Source of the DNA: an uncultured Bacteroidales bacterium
GTDB lineage: Bacteria; Bacteroidota; Bacteroidia; Bacteroidales; UBA932
Reading direction: 5' to 3'
Length of the DNA stretch: 17,233 bases
Assembly (NCBI GenBank): GCA_937900465.1
Contig: CALCEJ010000126.1
Span: 1-17,233, forward strand
In this document: in pieces, positions 1 through 8,300 of the stretch
How the letters are laid out: each line of letters begins with the position of its first letter
How positions within the stretch are numbered: the stretch's first letter is position 1
Translations under genes and position numbers: made by a program
Notes under the pieces: model-generated
What the model was told of the DNA's origin: nothing
Seen by the model: only the letters and a program-made list of their open reading frames with translations
Databases searched by the model: none

Positions 1-34
1 GTGACTGGAGTTCAGACGTGTGCTCTTCCGATCT
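1..34 (+). other. Illumina TruSeq read-2 adapter contamination
   Basis: These 34 bases match from memory the complete Illumina multiplexing read-2 primer/adapter, which begins GTGACTGGAGTTC and ends GCTCTTCCGATCT. This is library-construction sequence left at the contig edge, not genomic DNA. It supplies a false GTG start at 20 that fuses in frame to the permease below, and a false reading frame from 1 to 312. Genomic sequence begins at 35. Confidence 0.97.
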
Positions 35-328
35 TTCAGCCCTATCTTCCTCGCCATCCCCGGCGCAGCTACGGCTCCCGCTCTTATTATCGTCGGCGTA
101 ATGATGATGGGCTCGATCAAGACCATCCACTGGGAGGACTACTGCAAGGCGATCCCTGCATTCATCACAATCATCCTTATGCCTCTTGCGTACTCAATCT
201 CCGACGGTATCCTCATTGGCGTAATCTCCTACGTCATCTGCCACGCCGTCGCCGGCAAGTTCAAGGAAGTATCCGTGACAATGTGGATTCTCGCCGCGCT
301 GTTTATCTGTAAATATATCTTCATCTAG
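35..328 (+). CDS. NCS2/AzgA-family purine permease, C-terminal fragment
   Basis: This is the last 97 codons of a membrane permease of the AzgA branch of the nucleobase:cation symporter-2 family, which takes up adenine, guanine or hypoxanthine across the inner membrane. The fragment holds several hydrophobic helices. The stretch around APALIIVGVMMM, the following IHWEDY and AIPAFITIILMPLAYSISDG are typical of the end of AzgA proteins, where an amphipathic segment precedes the last helices. It ends at TAG (326-328) after a hydrophobic tail. The family is usually about 430 residues, so roughly three quarters is missing: the 5' side is replaced by adapter sequence. Any start codon before 35 is artificial. 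The gene converges on the lipoprotein at 427-4296 and shares its terminator. Purine specificity is inferred from family resemblance only. Confidence 0.85.
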   Translation, partial: FSPIFLAIPGAATAPALIIVGVMMMGSIKTIHWEDYCKAIPAFITIILMPLAYSISDGILIGVISYVICHAVAGKFKEVSVTMWILAALFICKYIFI

Positions 329-366
329 AAGATTACTGTGTCCGAGTCTTAAAAGCTGAGCGGAAT

Positions 367-407
367 AAAAAAGAGGGCGGCCCCAACAAAGGGTCGCCCT
401 CGATTTT
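367..407. terminator. Bidirectional intrinsic terminator
   Basis: Between the two convergent genes lies a hairpin with arms GAGGGCGGCCC (373-383) and GGGTCGCCCTC (391-401). They pair over 11 bp with one G-U wobble, around the 7-base loop CAACAAA. On the minus strand the hairpin is followed by six T (complement of 367-372), a strong terminator for the lipoprotein gene. On the plus strand it is followed by GATTTTG, a weaker U-tract serving the permease. Confidence 0.88.
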
Positions 408-426
408 GTAATTATTAGAACTTGGA

Positions 427-3400
427 TTAGTTCAGCTTGAAGCAGCTGATACCTACCTCAGTAACGCCAGCGACGATATAGGTTACACCGTCGATTATGG
501 TAGTAGAAACAAAACCTGTTCCGTTAGTACCAATTACATTAGGACCAGTTCCGTTTACACGACCAGGAGTTCCGAGAGGATATGCAAGAGTCTTTGCTGC
601 CACACCTTCTGCGCTGCCAAGATTCTGGATCCTGGTCAGGACACCACCTTCTCCGGAGATGTCAACAAGACGAAGGCTTCCCTTAGCATCCTTGACGGTA
701 GTATAGACAAGATGCTGTTTTCCATCGATTGTCATAAGGGTAGGATCGAGGACATTGTGGTCGAAAATACCGTTAGTGCTATACTCAGCATAGACACCGG
801 TGGTAATTTGCTGATTATACCAGCCATCCTTGTTCCAAGTACTTACACCACGGACAACCTCTGCGTTGTTACCGGAAAGGATTGCATAATGACCACCCTC
901 AACGGTAGTGTCGCCGGAGAAGAAGTACAGACCGAGCATATAGCTCTTGCCCGATGTGGTGTTCATATAAGCAGGGCAGTAAGGTTCCTCCGCATTTGTG
1001 ATTTCACCATTCTTGACCTGGAACATATAGCTTGCGCGATGCTCTCCGGGCTGGAAGTAATCAACGAATGCCAGGATACCCTGCTCATCTGTACCCCAAG
1101 AGGTCATCGTGTCGCCAAGACGTCCTCCTGTAGGAACGGTGAACTCCATAACCTTTTCCAGTTTCGTGAAGTAAGGTGAAGGAGAAACGAGTTTGTAGAC
1201 AACAAGGGGAGTTCCGTTGCTGGCCATACCCATAGAGCAGACATAGATTGTCTCTCCAAGCTTTGCAGTACCACAGACCTTGAAATGTCCCTTATCTTGA
1301 ATACCATCAGTAACCTTTGCAAGGAATTTTCCGGTAAGGACATCGAAAACTGCTATGCCACTGTTAGCAAGAGAAGCCTGAGCGATAGGAATATAGAGGT
1401 ACTGTCCGGAAACAGCTCCGTGGCGTCCCCAGTTGTTACCGGTGGTCTGAGGGAGGATTTCATCATCCCAATCACGGTCATACTGGTCCCACTTTGCCCA
1501 TACACGGCCTAACTTGTCGCAAACCTTGAGCTGGAACTCGGTAGGAGTCGCAACATCAGGATCGCTTTGGACATACATAAGGTCAGGATAGAAGAAGTTG
1601 TTGTTGTGGAACAGCCACGCATTCCCAGCAGCGAATAAACTGCCGAAAGAGCCATCCTCCGTGTTGTCATTCTTAGTGCCGTCGCCAAGAACGATATTGG
1701 ATGCTGCAAGGGAGTTGAACTGAACAGCCACAGCAGCGTTATCCTTAGCATTGTTGAACCTGTTACCCTTGAGGACAACGTCGGAGCCACCAGTTCCACC
1801 AACGCGGACAGCATAGCTGTAGCTTCCGTTGAAAGTACAGTTTGCAACCTCGAGGATAGAGTCATATGCCTGAATCTTACGGCCGGAAGCCTCGGAACCA
1901 TTGATTGTGACGTTCTTGATTACGTCACGCTCTTCGCCCTTTGCATATCCGACCCAAATACCGGTACCGTCAGCCTGGGCAACATTGATGGTCAGGTTCT
2001 CAAGGAGACAGCCAAAGCCGCTTCCGTCAATCTCAACACCGGTGGTGTAAGCATTGGTATACCAGCCATCCTCAGAAAGGGTGGTCTTGGAATTCTCGGT
2101 AGGATTGATGGTGAAGTTGCGGATCGTAGCCTTGACACCCTTGATCTCGAAGGAACCGACAACCGTAGTTGCAGGTACCTGTCCGTCGATAACAACGGGA
2201 ACAGAGATATCGCTGATCTTGACTTCCTCTACGATGGTAGCACCTTCCTTGACTGTGATTTCAGCAGTACCCGAGGTAAGCTTTGCAGCAGCATTGACTG
2301 CAGCCTGAAGGGTGTTGAAATAGAACCCGTTCATCGAGACGTTAGTAGCGCTGTTGGGATAAGGATTGGCGATAGCGGGATGCCAGGTAACGGACTCAGC
2401 ACCGGTACGGTTAGCGCGGTTGGTGAAGTAAGCGTTGTAAAGGTTGTCATCAGTTTCACCGTCACCGAGGGTGATATCTGCATCAGCAAGGTTAGCAAGG
2501 ACATCGATAGCTGTTGCGGTTTCCCTGTCAGTAACGAAGGTGTTACCGGAAATGACAGTCTTCATTCCATAAGCCATACCCAGACGGACGGGATACTTGC
2601 TGGAAGTAATAGTGTTGTCAATGAGCTTGATGGAGCCATAGACCTGCATACCGCGCTGGGTTCCGCAGTTGAGGACGTTGCCGGTGATAAGGTCACCTTC
2701 GACATCCTTGGTTGCGTTAGCGGCCACATAGATTGCGGTAGCGTTGGTTACACTGTTGCTGATAACATTGTCCTGGATAGTCACACCGTGTCCGGGCTCA
2801 TTGATCTGGATACCGAATGCGTAGCCTGCACCGGCATCGTTAAGATAGGTACCACCAAGGGAAGAGAGGGAAGTAGCGGCAACGGTGATATCAAGGTTCT
2901 TGATCGTTGCGGCATTCTTATAGATTTCGATACCGCCGACGAGCTTTGCCTTGGACTCACCTCCGTCGATGACAACGGGAACGGCAATCTTGGTACCATC
3001 AATCTTGACAGCCTCCTCGAAGGTAGCGTAAGCAAGGGTGATGTTTGCAGTGCCCTCTGTGAGAGCCTCAGCTGCGGTAAGGGCATCCTGAATCTTTGCG
3101 TACTTCTTCTCGCCGTTAAGGGCAACGGGCATTGTCGGCTTCTGGGCGACGGTGATTGTCTGGAGAAGGGCCTTGTCAGATTTACGTACGACCTTTACGG
3201 ATGCGGAACGGGGAACAAAGGTTGTATTAGCCTCAGCGACAAGGACAATGGTATAAGCGGTTGCCTTGGTCTCCTTATAAGAGAGCCAGTCCTCATCCTC
3301 ATCAAGGACGTCAATTTCAACGTTGGAGACGACAGGGACTTCAATCTCACCGCCGTCAGCAGTGATTTCATCTACGTCCTCAACCTTTGCATAAGGGCCT

Positions 3401-4296
3401 TCAAATGCGACCTTTTTGATAGAGGTAAGACCGGTACCGCTTTCTGCCCAAGCGAGCATCTGAGCCCTGACCGCGGGATCAGGAACGCTAACGACGATAT
3501 TCTCAGCCTCGACAGTTGCTTCATATCCATTATTCGTGAATACGTCAACGGTAGTAGCTTCAGTCTTGAACTTGACCTCATAAGGGATTTTCACTTCAGC
3601 TCCGGCGTCAACTCCGATTTCATCAGCGATGACAAGCTTGAAAGCCTTTGCCATAGGAACCTCGAATGTGGTAGTTCCGTCAGCAAGGGTGAAGATAACG
3701 GTCTCTTCGCCAATCTTCACATCAGAGAAGACTGCGTCAACAGTATTCTTTCCAACCTCGCCGATGAGTTCCCACTCACCGTCAGCTCCGTACTTGACAT
3801 AGAGCTTCTCGCCTTCGATCTTGAAGTAAGGGGTAACGGTTGCCTCGCCCTGATAGACGGGAACGACCTTGCCATCGTACAGGAGGGCTTCGCCGTTGAC
3901 AGCCCATACGAGGGTACCTTCAACGTCGATGATGGAGACGATAGGATCCGTGGCATCCTTACCGTCATTACCGTCCTTACCGGCAGCTCCGGGTTCACCC
4001 TGTGCGCCGTCCTTACCATTGCTTACGAAGAAGACTTTACCCCCTTCAAGAGTGATGGTAACGCCGCCGTCGACCTGCTGGACGTTGGTAATGAATTTCT
4101 TTGCCTGGAGTGCATCGACAGCATCCTGAGCGGCAAGAACTTGAGAATTGAGGGCTTCCACCTTAGCCTCGAGGGCGGTTACCCTGCTTTCGATGGACGA
4201 AATCCTGTCAAGAGCGCCATCGATCTCGTCCTGGGCGCAGCTTACCACGAGGGCGGCTCCGGCCAGGAGAGCAATCAAAAGTTTGTTGATTTTCAT
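427..4296 (-). CDS. Large DUF4988-like / collagen-like / duplicated beta-helix surface lipoprotein
   Basis: This is a 1289-residue exported lipoprotein. Residues 1-20 form a lipoprotein signal with Cys20 in LVVSC. Residues 27-66 are a coiled coil (SRVTALEAKVEALNSQV). Residues 67-181 look like the DUF4988 domain seen at the N-terminus of PL29-type Bacteroidetes proteins. Inside it, residues 94-114 are seven Gly-X-Y triplets. Residues about 215-388 include a BACON-like beta-sandwich ending ALLQTITVAQKP. Residues 393-654 and 655-905 are two homologous modules with right-handed beta-helix character. Residues about 906-1289 look like a beta-propeller, perhaps DUF4623-like. Catalytic residues are not evident, so glycan or surface binding is as likely as lyase activity. 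The start is the only ATG giving a signal peptide; no Shine-Dalgarno is visible. It lies downstream of the EEP gene on the same strand, with its own candidate promoter. Domain names are from memory and would need a profile search; the lipoprotein and duplication calls are firm. Confidence 0.85.
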   Translation of the reverse strand: MKINKLLIALLAGAALVVSCAQDEIDGALDRISSIESRVTALEAKVEALNSQVLAAQDAVDALQAKKFITNVQQVDGGVTITLEGGKVFFVSNGKDGAQGEPGAAGKDGNDGKDATDPIVSIIDVEGTLVWAVNGEALLYDGKVVPVYQGEATVTPYFKIEGEKLYVKYGADGEWELIGEVGKNTVDAVFSDVKIGEETVIFTLADGTTTFEVPMAKAFKLVIADEIGVDAGAEVKIPYEVKFKTEATTVDVFTNNGYEATVEAENIVVSVPDPAVRAQMLAWAESGTGLTSIKKVAFEGPYAKVEDVDEITADGGEIEVPVVSNVEIDVLDEDEDWLSYKETKATAYTIVLVAEANTTFVPRSASVKVVRKSDKALLQTITVAQKPTMPVALNGEKKYAKIQDALTAAEALTEGTANITLAYATFEEAVKIDGTKIAVPVVIDGGESKAKLVGGIEIYKNAATIKNLDITVAATSLSSLGGTYLNDAGAGYAFGIQINEPGHGVTIQDNVISNSVTNATAIYVAANATKDVEGDLITGNVLNCGTQRGMQVYGSIKLIDNTITSSKYPVRLGMAYGMKTVISGNTFVTDRETATAIDVLANLADADITLGDGETDDNLYNAYFTNRANRTGAESVTWHPAIANPYPNSATNVSMNGFYFNTLQAAVNAAAKLTSGTAEITVKEGATIVEEVKISDISVPVVIDGQVPATTVVGSFEIKGVKATIRNFTINPTENSKTTLSEDGWYTNAYTTGVEIDGSGFGCLLENLTINVAQADGTGIWVGYAKGEERDVIKNVTINGSEASGRKIQAYDSILEVANCTFNGSYSYAVRVGGTGGSDVVLKGNRFNNAKDNAAVAVQFNSLAASNIVLGDGTKNDNTEDGSFGSLFAAGNAWLFHNNNFFYPDLMYVQSDPDVATPTEFQLKVCDKLGRVWAKWDQYDRDWDDEILPQTTGNNWGRHGAVSGQYLYIPIAQASLANSGIAVFDVLTGKFLAKVTDGIQDKGHFKVCGTAKLGETIYVCSMGMASNGTPLVVYKLVSPSPYFTKLEKVMEFTVPTGGRLGDTMTSWGTDEQGILAFVDYFQPGEHRASYMFQVKNGEITNAEEPYCPAYMNTTSGKSYMLGLYFFSGDTTVEGGHYAILSGNNAEVVRGVSTWNKDGWYNQQITTGVYAEYSTNGIFDHNVLDPTLMTIDGKQHLVYTTVKDAKGSLRLVDISGEGGVLTRIQNLGSAEGVAAKTLAYPLGTPGRVNGTGPNVIGTNGTGFVSTTIIDGVTYIVAGVTEVGISCFKLN
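1582..2334 (-). repeat. Beta-helix module 2 of tandem internal duplication
   Basis: This encodes residues 655-905. Landmarks are MNGFYFNTLQAAVNAAAKL, SGTAEIT, VPVVIDG (699-705), VGSFEIKGVKATIRNFTI and NIVLGDGTKNDN (867-878), matching module 1 in order. At DNA level the two VPVVIDG regions (around 2183-2201 and 2963-2981) differ at one of 19 bases, but most of the modules has diverged, so the duplication is not very recent. Confidence 0.85.
2335..3120 (-). repeat. Beta-helix module 1 of tandem internal duplication
   Basis: This encodes residues 393-654 of the lipoprotein. Landmarks in order are LNGEKKYAKIQDALTAAEAL, EGTANIT, VPVVIDG (439-445), VGGIEIYKNAATIKNLDITV, the polar beta-helix rungs with Asn ladders, and DITLGDGETDDN (607-618). 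Each has a counterpart in the same order in module 2, which starts immediately after. Confidence 0.85.
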
Positions 4297-4366
4297 AAAT
4301 TGAAAATTTGGTTATTGAATAGGTTTTTCGGTTTGTTGGTGTGGTGTACTGTGGTTGTACCGATTA

Positions 4367-4374
4367 CAAATATA
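4367..4374 (-). promoter_or_regulatory. Candidate Bacteroidetes -7 element for the beta-helix lipoprotein
   Basis: Read on the minus strand, the 109-base gap upstream of the lipoprotein contains TATATTTG, a full match to the Bacteroides -7 consensus TAnnTTTG. It lies about 70 bases before the ATG. No clear TTTG -33 element lies at the expected spacing. The gap is AT-rich compared with the surrounding coding DNA, and no terminator hairpin follows the EEP gene, so some readthrough from the HTCS operon is possible. No other gene is visible in the gap. Confidence 0.5.
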
Positions 4375-4405
4375 GCAATTATATTTTAATAGTGTTTCTC
4401 CGATC

Positions 4406-5326
4406 CTACTTTTTTTGCCATAAAATTCTCACCCGGACCGGCAGATGGTCCGAAGCCTTTTGTACATCAGCGACTTTCGAGGACGAAATGACCTCCGCCA
4501 GGACGGTCTTCACAGGGACGGCATCTTTCATATACATTATATAGTCTATGCACCTGTCGGCCCCTGAAGAGGGGTATGTAGGCTTCGCGGGCGAAATGAT
4601 CGTCCACCGCTGCGAGAGTCTTTCGATAACATCGCTTCCCGGGACGGAGTTCATATCTCCGGCAAGGATAACGGGCTTACCGTACCCGGAGTAATTCTCC
4701 TCGAACCAGCGGTTTATCATCTCCGCCTGCAAGAGGGCGGCATCTCCGCTCGCGACATCAAGATGGACCGATGCGAAGACGCAGTCCGCGGTCTCAGCGA
4801 CCGCGACACTCCGGGGTTCATATCCGTCGAACTTCGGGAGGGGGAGAATGGCCCTCCGGAGTATCTTTTCCTTCGAGAGGACGCCGTTACCGTATGAGCC
4901 GCCGGCAAAGGGGAATGCTCCCGCGAAATGAAAGTCCGCGCCGTCGCAAAGGCCGGAGAGTTTTTCCAGCTGATAATCCCCGTGCCGGGCGTTGCAGCTG
5001 TCAAGTTCGTTAAGGGAAACAAGCGAAGCGCCGCTCTCCTCAATGAGCTTAGCAATATCGCCGCTACTGTCCTCCATATACTTCCCCATCGCCCCGACGT
5101 TATAGGTCACAAGCGTCAATTCACGGCTTTTCCTTTTTACAGGAACGCACTTCCTGCCCATTGAAGTCCTGCCGCCGGCAAAGCCGCCCTTCCACAGCCC
5201 GCCTTCTTCCAGGGCAGGCTCGTTCATAGAGCGGAAAAGCTCCGGGCCCAGTCCACGCTCTATGAAGACCTGGGCCCCGATGAATGGGAACAAAGAGAGG
5301 AGAATACTTGTCAGAAGTGCTGTCAT
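4406..5326 (-). CDS. Exported endonuclease/exonuclease/phosphatase (EEP) family protein
   Basis: This is a 306-residue enzyme of the metal-dependent EEP fold (DNase I / AP endonuclease / sphingomyelinase / inositol phosphatase superfamily). The active-site set is present in order: Asn76 in TYNVGAM, Glu107 in SLNELD, His188 in ASVHLD, Asp224 and Asn226 in LAGDMNS, Asp261 in CIDYIMY, and Asp293-His294 in ASDHLPV. The start at 5326 is chosen because it gives a hydrophobic leader (MTALLTSILLSLFPFIGAQV) and overlaps the HTCS stop as ATGA; an upstream in-frame start at 5410 would add 28 polar residues copied from inside the HTCS gene and hide the leader. The leader suggests export or membrane anchoring, so the substrate should be extracytoplasmic. 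The fold does not tell a nuclease from a phosphodiesterase or phosphatase. It is translationally coupled to the HTCS, so it is probably made with the regulator. Confidence 0.88.
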   Translation of the reverse strand: MTALLTSILLSLFPFIGAQVFIERGLGPELFRSMNEPALEEGGLWKGGFAGGRTSMGRKCVPVKRKSRELTLVTYNVGAMGKYMEDSSGDIAKLIEESGASLVSLNELDSCNARHGDYQLEKLSGLCDGADFHFAGAFPFAGGSYGNGVLSKEKILRRAILPLPKFDGYEPRSVAVAETADCVFASVHLDVASGDAALLQAEMINRWFEENYSGYGKPVILAGDMNSVPGSDVIERLSQRWTIISPAKPTYPSSGADRCIDYIMYMKDAVPVKTVLAEVISSSKVADVQKASDHLPVRVRILWQKK

Positions 5327-8300
5327 TTTGCGTTTCGATATTCGTTGGGGGTTATTCCGTATTTCTTCGAGAATTCGCGGTAGAACCACGTCTTTGAGGA
5401 GAAGCCACAAGCGTAGATAATCTCCTGAACCGTTTTCCCGGTTGTTTTCAGAAGCCTCGCCGCATTCTCCAGCCGGATGTGCCTGATGTATTCTGTCGGA
5501 CTCATCCCAACCGTCTCCTTCAGTTTTCGGTAGAGCTTCATTTTGCTGATCGCCGTCTCATCCGCTATGTCATCAACCGTAAGATTCTCATTGTCCATAT
5601 TCGCAACTATCACGTCCGTGATACGTATCACGAGATCCTTGTCCTCATTCTTCACCATATTCCCCTCAAACTGCCGGACGGCGGAATAGGAAGACTCGCT
5701 ATACTCCTTTATCACCTCTCCGTGGCCAAGGAGACGGTCCGCCACGGCGATAAGATGTCTGGGACTGAAGGGCTTGCCGATGTAGGCGTCCGCGCCGCTC
5801 TCGATACCTTCGATCTGATTTTCGAGGGAACTCTGTGCTGAGAGCAGTATGAAGGGGATATGACGCGTTGCAGGATTGTCCTTGATACTGCGAAGGAGCC
5901 TGTTGCCATCCATTCCGTCCATAACGACATCGCTGAGGATCAGGACCGGTTCCCTCCTGGACAGCTGCCTCAGGGCTTCTTCACCGTCAGAAGCTTCCAT
6001 TACGTTGAACCTTCCCTTGAAAAGGGAGGCGATGAATGAACGGATATCAGCGTCATCTTCGACGACAAGGATGTCCGGAAGAGTCACATCCGGGACTTCC
6101 TGAGATTCTTCCGCGGCAGCGGGAACGGGCTGCTGTATGGGCCTTTCACCTTCCCTCTCGCGTATCTTCTGGGTGTCAGCATCTGCAGTTCTCTCCGGGA
6201 GACTTACAAGGAACGTTACGAAGGATGTACCGTCCGAATCAAGGGATATCCTCCCTCCGAGCGCTTCCGCGAGACTCTTGCACATCGAAAGGCCTATTCC
6301 GCTGCTGACGTGGCCCTTGGATATCTCCTTTTCGAAACGGTCCAGGACCTCGAAACGGTCGAATATTCTTCCCATCTCAGATTTCCTGATACCTACGCCG
6401 GTATTGGTGACGGACATCTCAAGCCTGCCGGAGAGGACTTCCGCCTTCACAATGACATTTTCTCCCGGGGAGGTGTATTTTACAGCGTTGGATATAAGGT
6501 TGAAAACAATCTTTTCAAGGCATTCCGCGTCTGTGTTCCACTCCACGGGGGGCGCGTCAAGAATGAGTTTGATGCCTCTTGTCTCCATCTTGTCTCGGAA
6601 CAGTCCGGAGCTCTTCGAAAGAAGCGCATCTACCTTGACCGGGACGATTTTGAGCGAAAGATGACCGCCCTCCGCCTTACGGAAAAGGATCAGTTCCCGG
6701 ATAAGGGACTGCATCCTTTCGGAATTATGCTCGATGACGTCTACGCAGTGCTGCTGGGCTGCAGAGAGTTTTCCTTCATTCTGGAGCTGTTCGCACGGGC
6801 CTGAGATCAGCGTCAGCGAGTTGGAGAACTCGTGGGCTATATTGGTGAAGAAGCGGAGCTTTCCCTCGTGGACATCTTCGATATTTCTCATCCTGGACCT
6901 GTAACGGAGGGTCCTTACAAGGTACAAAAAGGCAAGAACTGTCACTACGATATACAGGGCGACAGCAAGGGGACTCAGGTACCAGTATGGCTGGACACGG
7001 ACCGGGAGGGGGAACGTCTCAGGGCTCCACCGGCCGTCGGCGTTGGTGCAGCGGACGTTCAATGTATATTTTCCGGGACGAAGATTCGAGAACACGACAG
7101 CATTCGAGGAAGACCCGAGCCTTACCCAATTGGAGTTGAATCCATCCATCAAGTAGGCGACTTCGCACCTGTGGGAATTGACATAGTCAAGAGGAACGAA
7201 GTTGAAGCTGAAAGTGCTGTATTCGGGTTTGATAATGAGAGTTCCGTCCTGGATATAATTGTCAATACTGACCGGCTCATTGTCCAGATAGAAACCAAAG
7301 AGTCTGAGTTCCGGATAATCAACCGACCCTTCGATATCCCTTGGATTGAAACTGCTGAATCCCTTGATTCCGCCAAAATACATCGCCCTCGTCCCCCTGT
7401 AGCAGGCTCCGTCGGAGAATTCATTGTCCTGGAGGCCGTCCACGGCGTAGAAGCAGGAGATTTCGCTTCCTGAAAGCGATACGCGGCACAGGCCGCGTGT
7501 CGTCCCTGCCCAAAGGAAGCCCTCTCCGTCACAAAGAACGCTGTGAATCGTATTGCTCGGAAGTCCGTCTGCCTCCGTCAGGTGGAGCAGCATTTTCCCG
7601 TCAGGAGACAGCTTGTACAGGCCCATTGTCGTTCCCACCCAGACCATTCTGTCACTGTCTTCTTCCAGCGAGATTACATCAAATCCACCGGCAGCCTGCT
7701 TAATCGACCCGTCCCTGCCGATACGGCGGACTCCACCGCCGCGGGTTCCGGCCCATACAGTCCCGTCCTTCGTCTGAAGGACGGAATAAACCACATAACT
7801 TCCGAGCTGACCGGCGCCAAGCACGGAGTGACTGACAGGGGTATTTCCGTCCATCTCAACTACGTACAGTCCGCCGCCGCTGGTTCCGGCGAGCATTCTT
7901 CCGTCAGATGTGAAAACAATGGAATACACCGACCTCAGAAGCGGATCAATCCTCAGAGGACTCACCTGCAAAGAGCGGTCGTCTATCGTGCACACTCCTA
8001 TTCCGTCCGTTCCTACCCACACATATCCGTCACGATAAGTCAGGGCATAAACCGAATTGTCGGGGAGACCGTCACGGGTCGTTATCCTTCTGAGGAGCAC
8101 TCCCGTCCCTGAAAAGACAAATATTCCCGCACCCTTGGTACCGATGTACAGACGACCGGCTCCGTCCTCAGCAAAGCATCGGACGGCACGTCCGTCAAAA
8201 ATGCCGCTCACCGTAGTGAATTCGTCCTTTGAAGGAACGATCTCAGCCACACCCCTCATATCCGTTCCTGCCCATATTATACCCTGAGGGTCCACATAGA

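Noticed and set aside
1..312. 103-codon plus-strand ORF beginning at base 1
   Set aside because: It starts in the adapter and then runs out of frame through the permease; the Arg-rich translation has no family character.
2380..4389. 669-codon plus-strand ORF opposite the beta-helix lipoprotein
   Set aside because: It is a shadow of the coding strand caused by codon bias. The minus-strand frame has a signal peptide and recognisable domains, while this one is low-complexity with no family features.
5327..5410. Upstream start for the EEP gene
   Set aside because: It would add 28 residues encoded inside the HTCS helix-turn-helix region and bury the signal peptide. The ATGA overlap at 5323-5326 is the better start.
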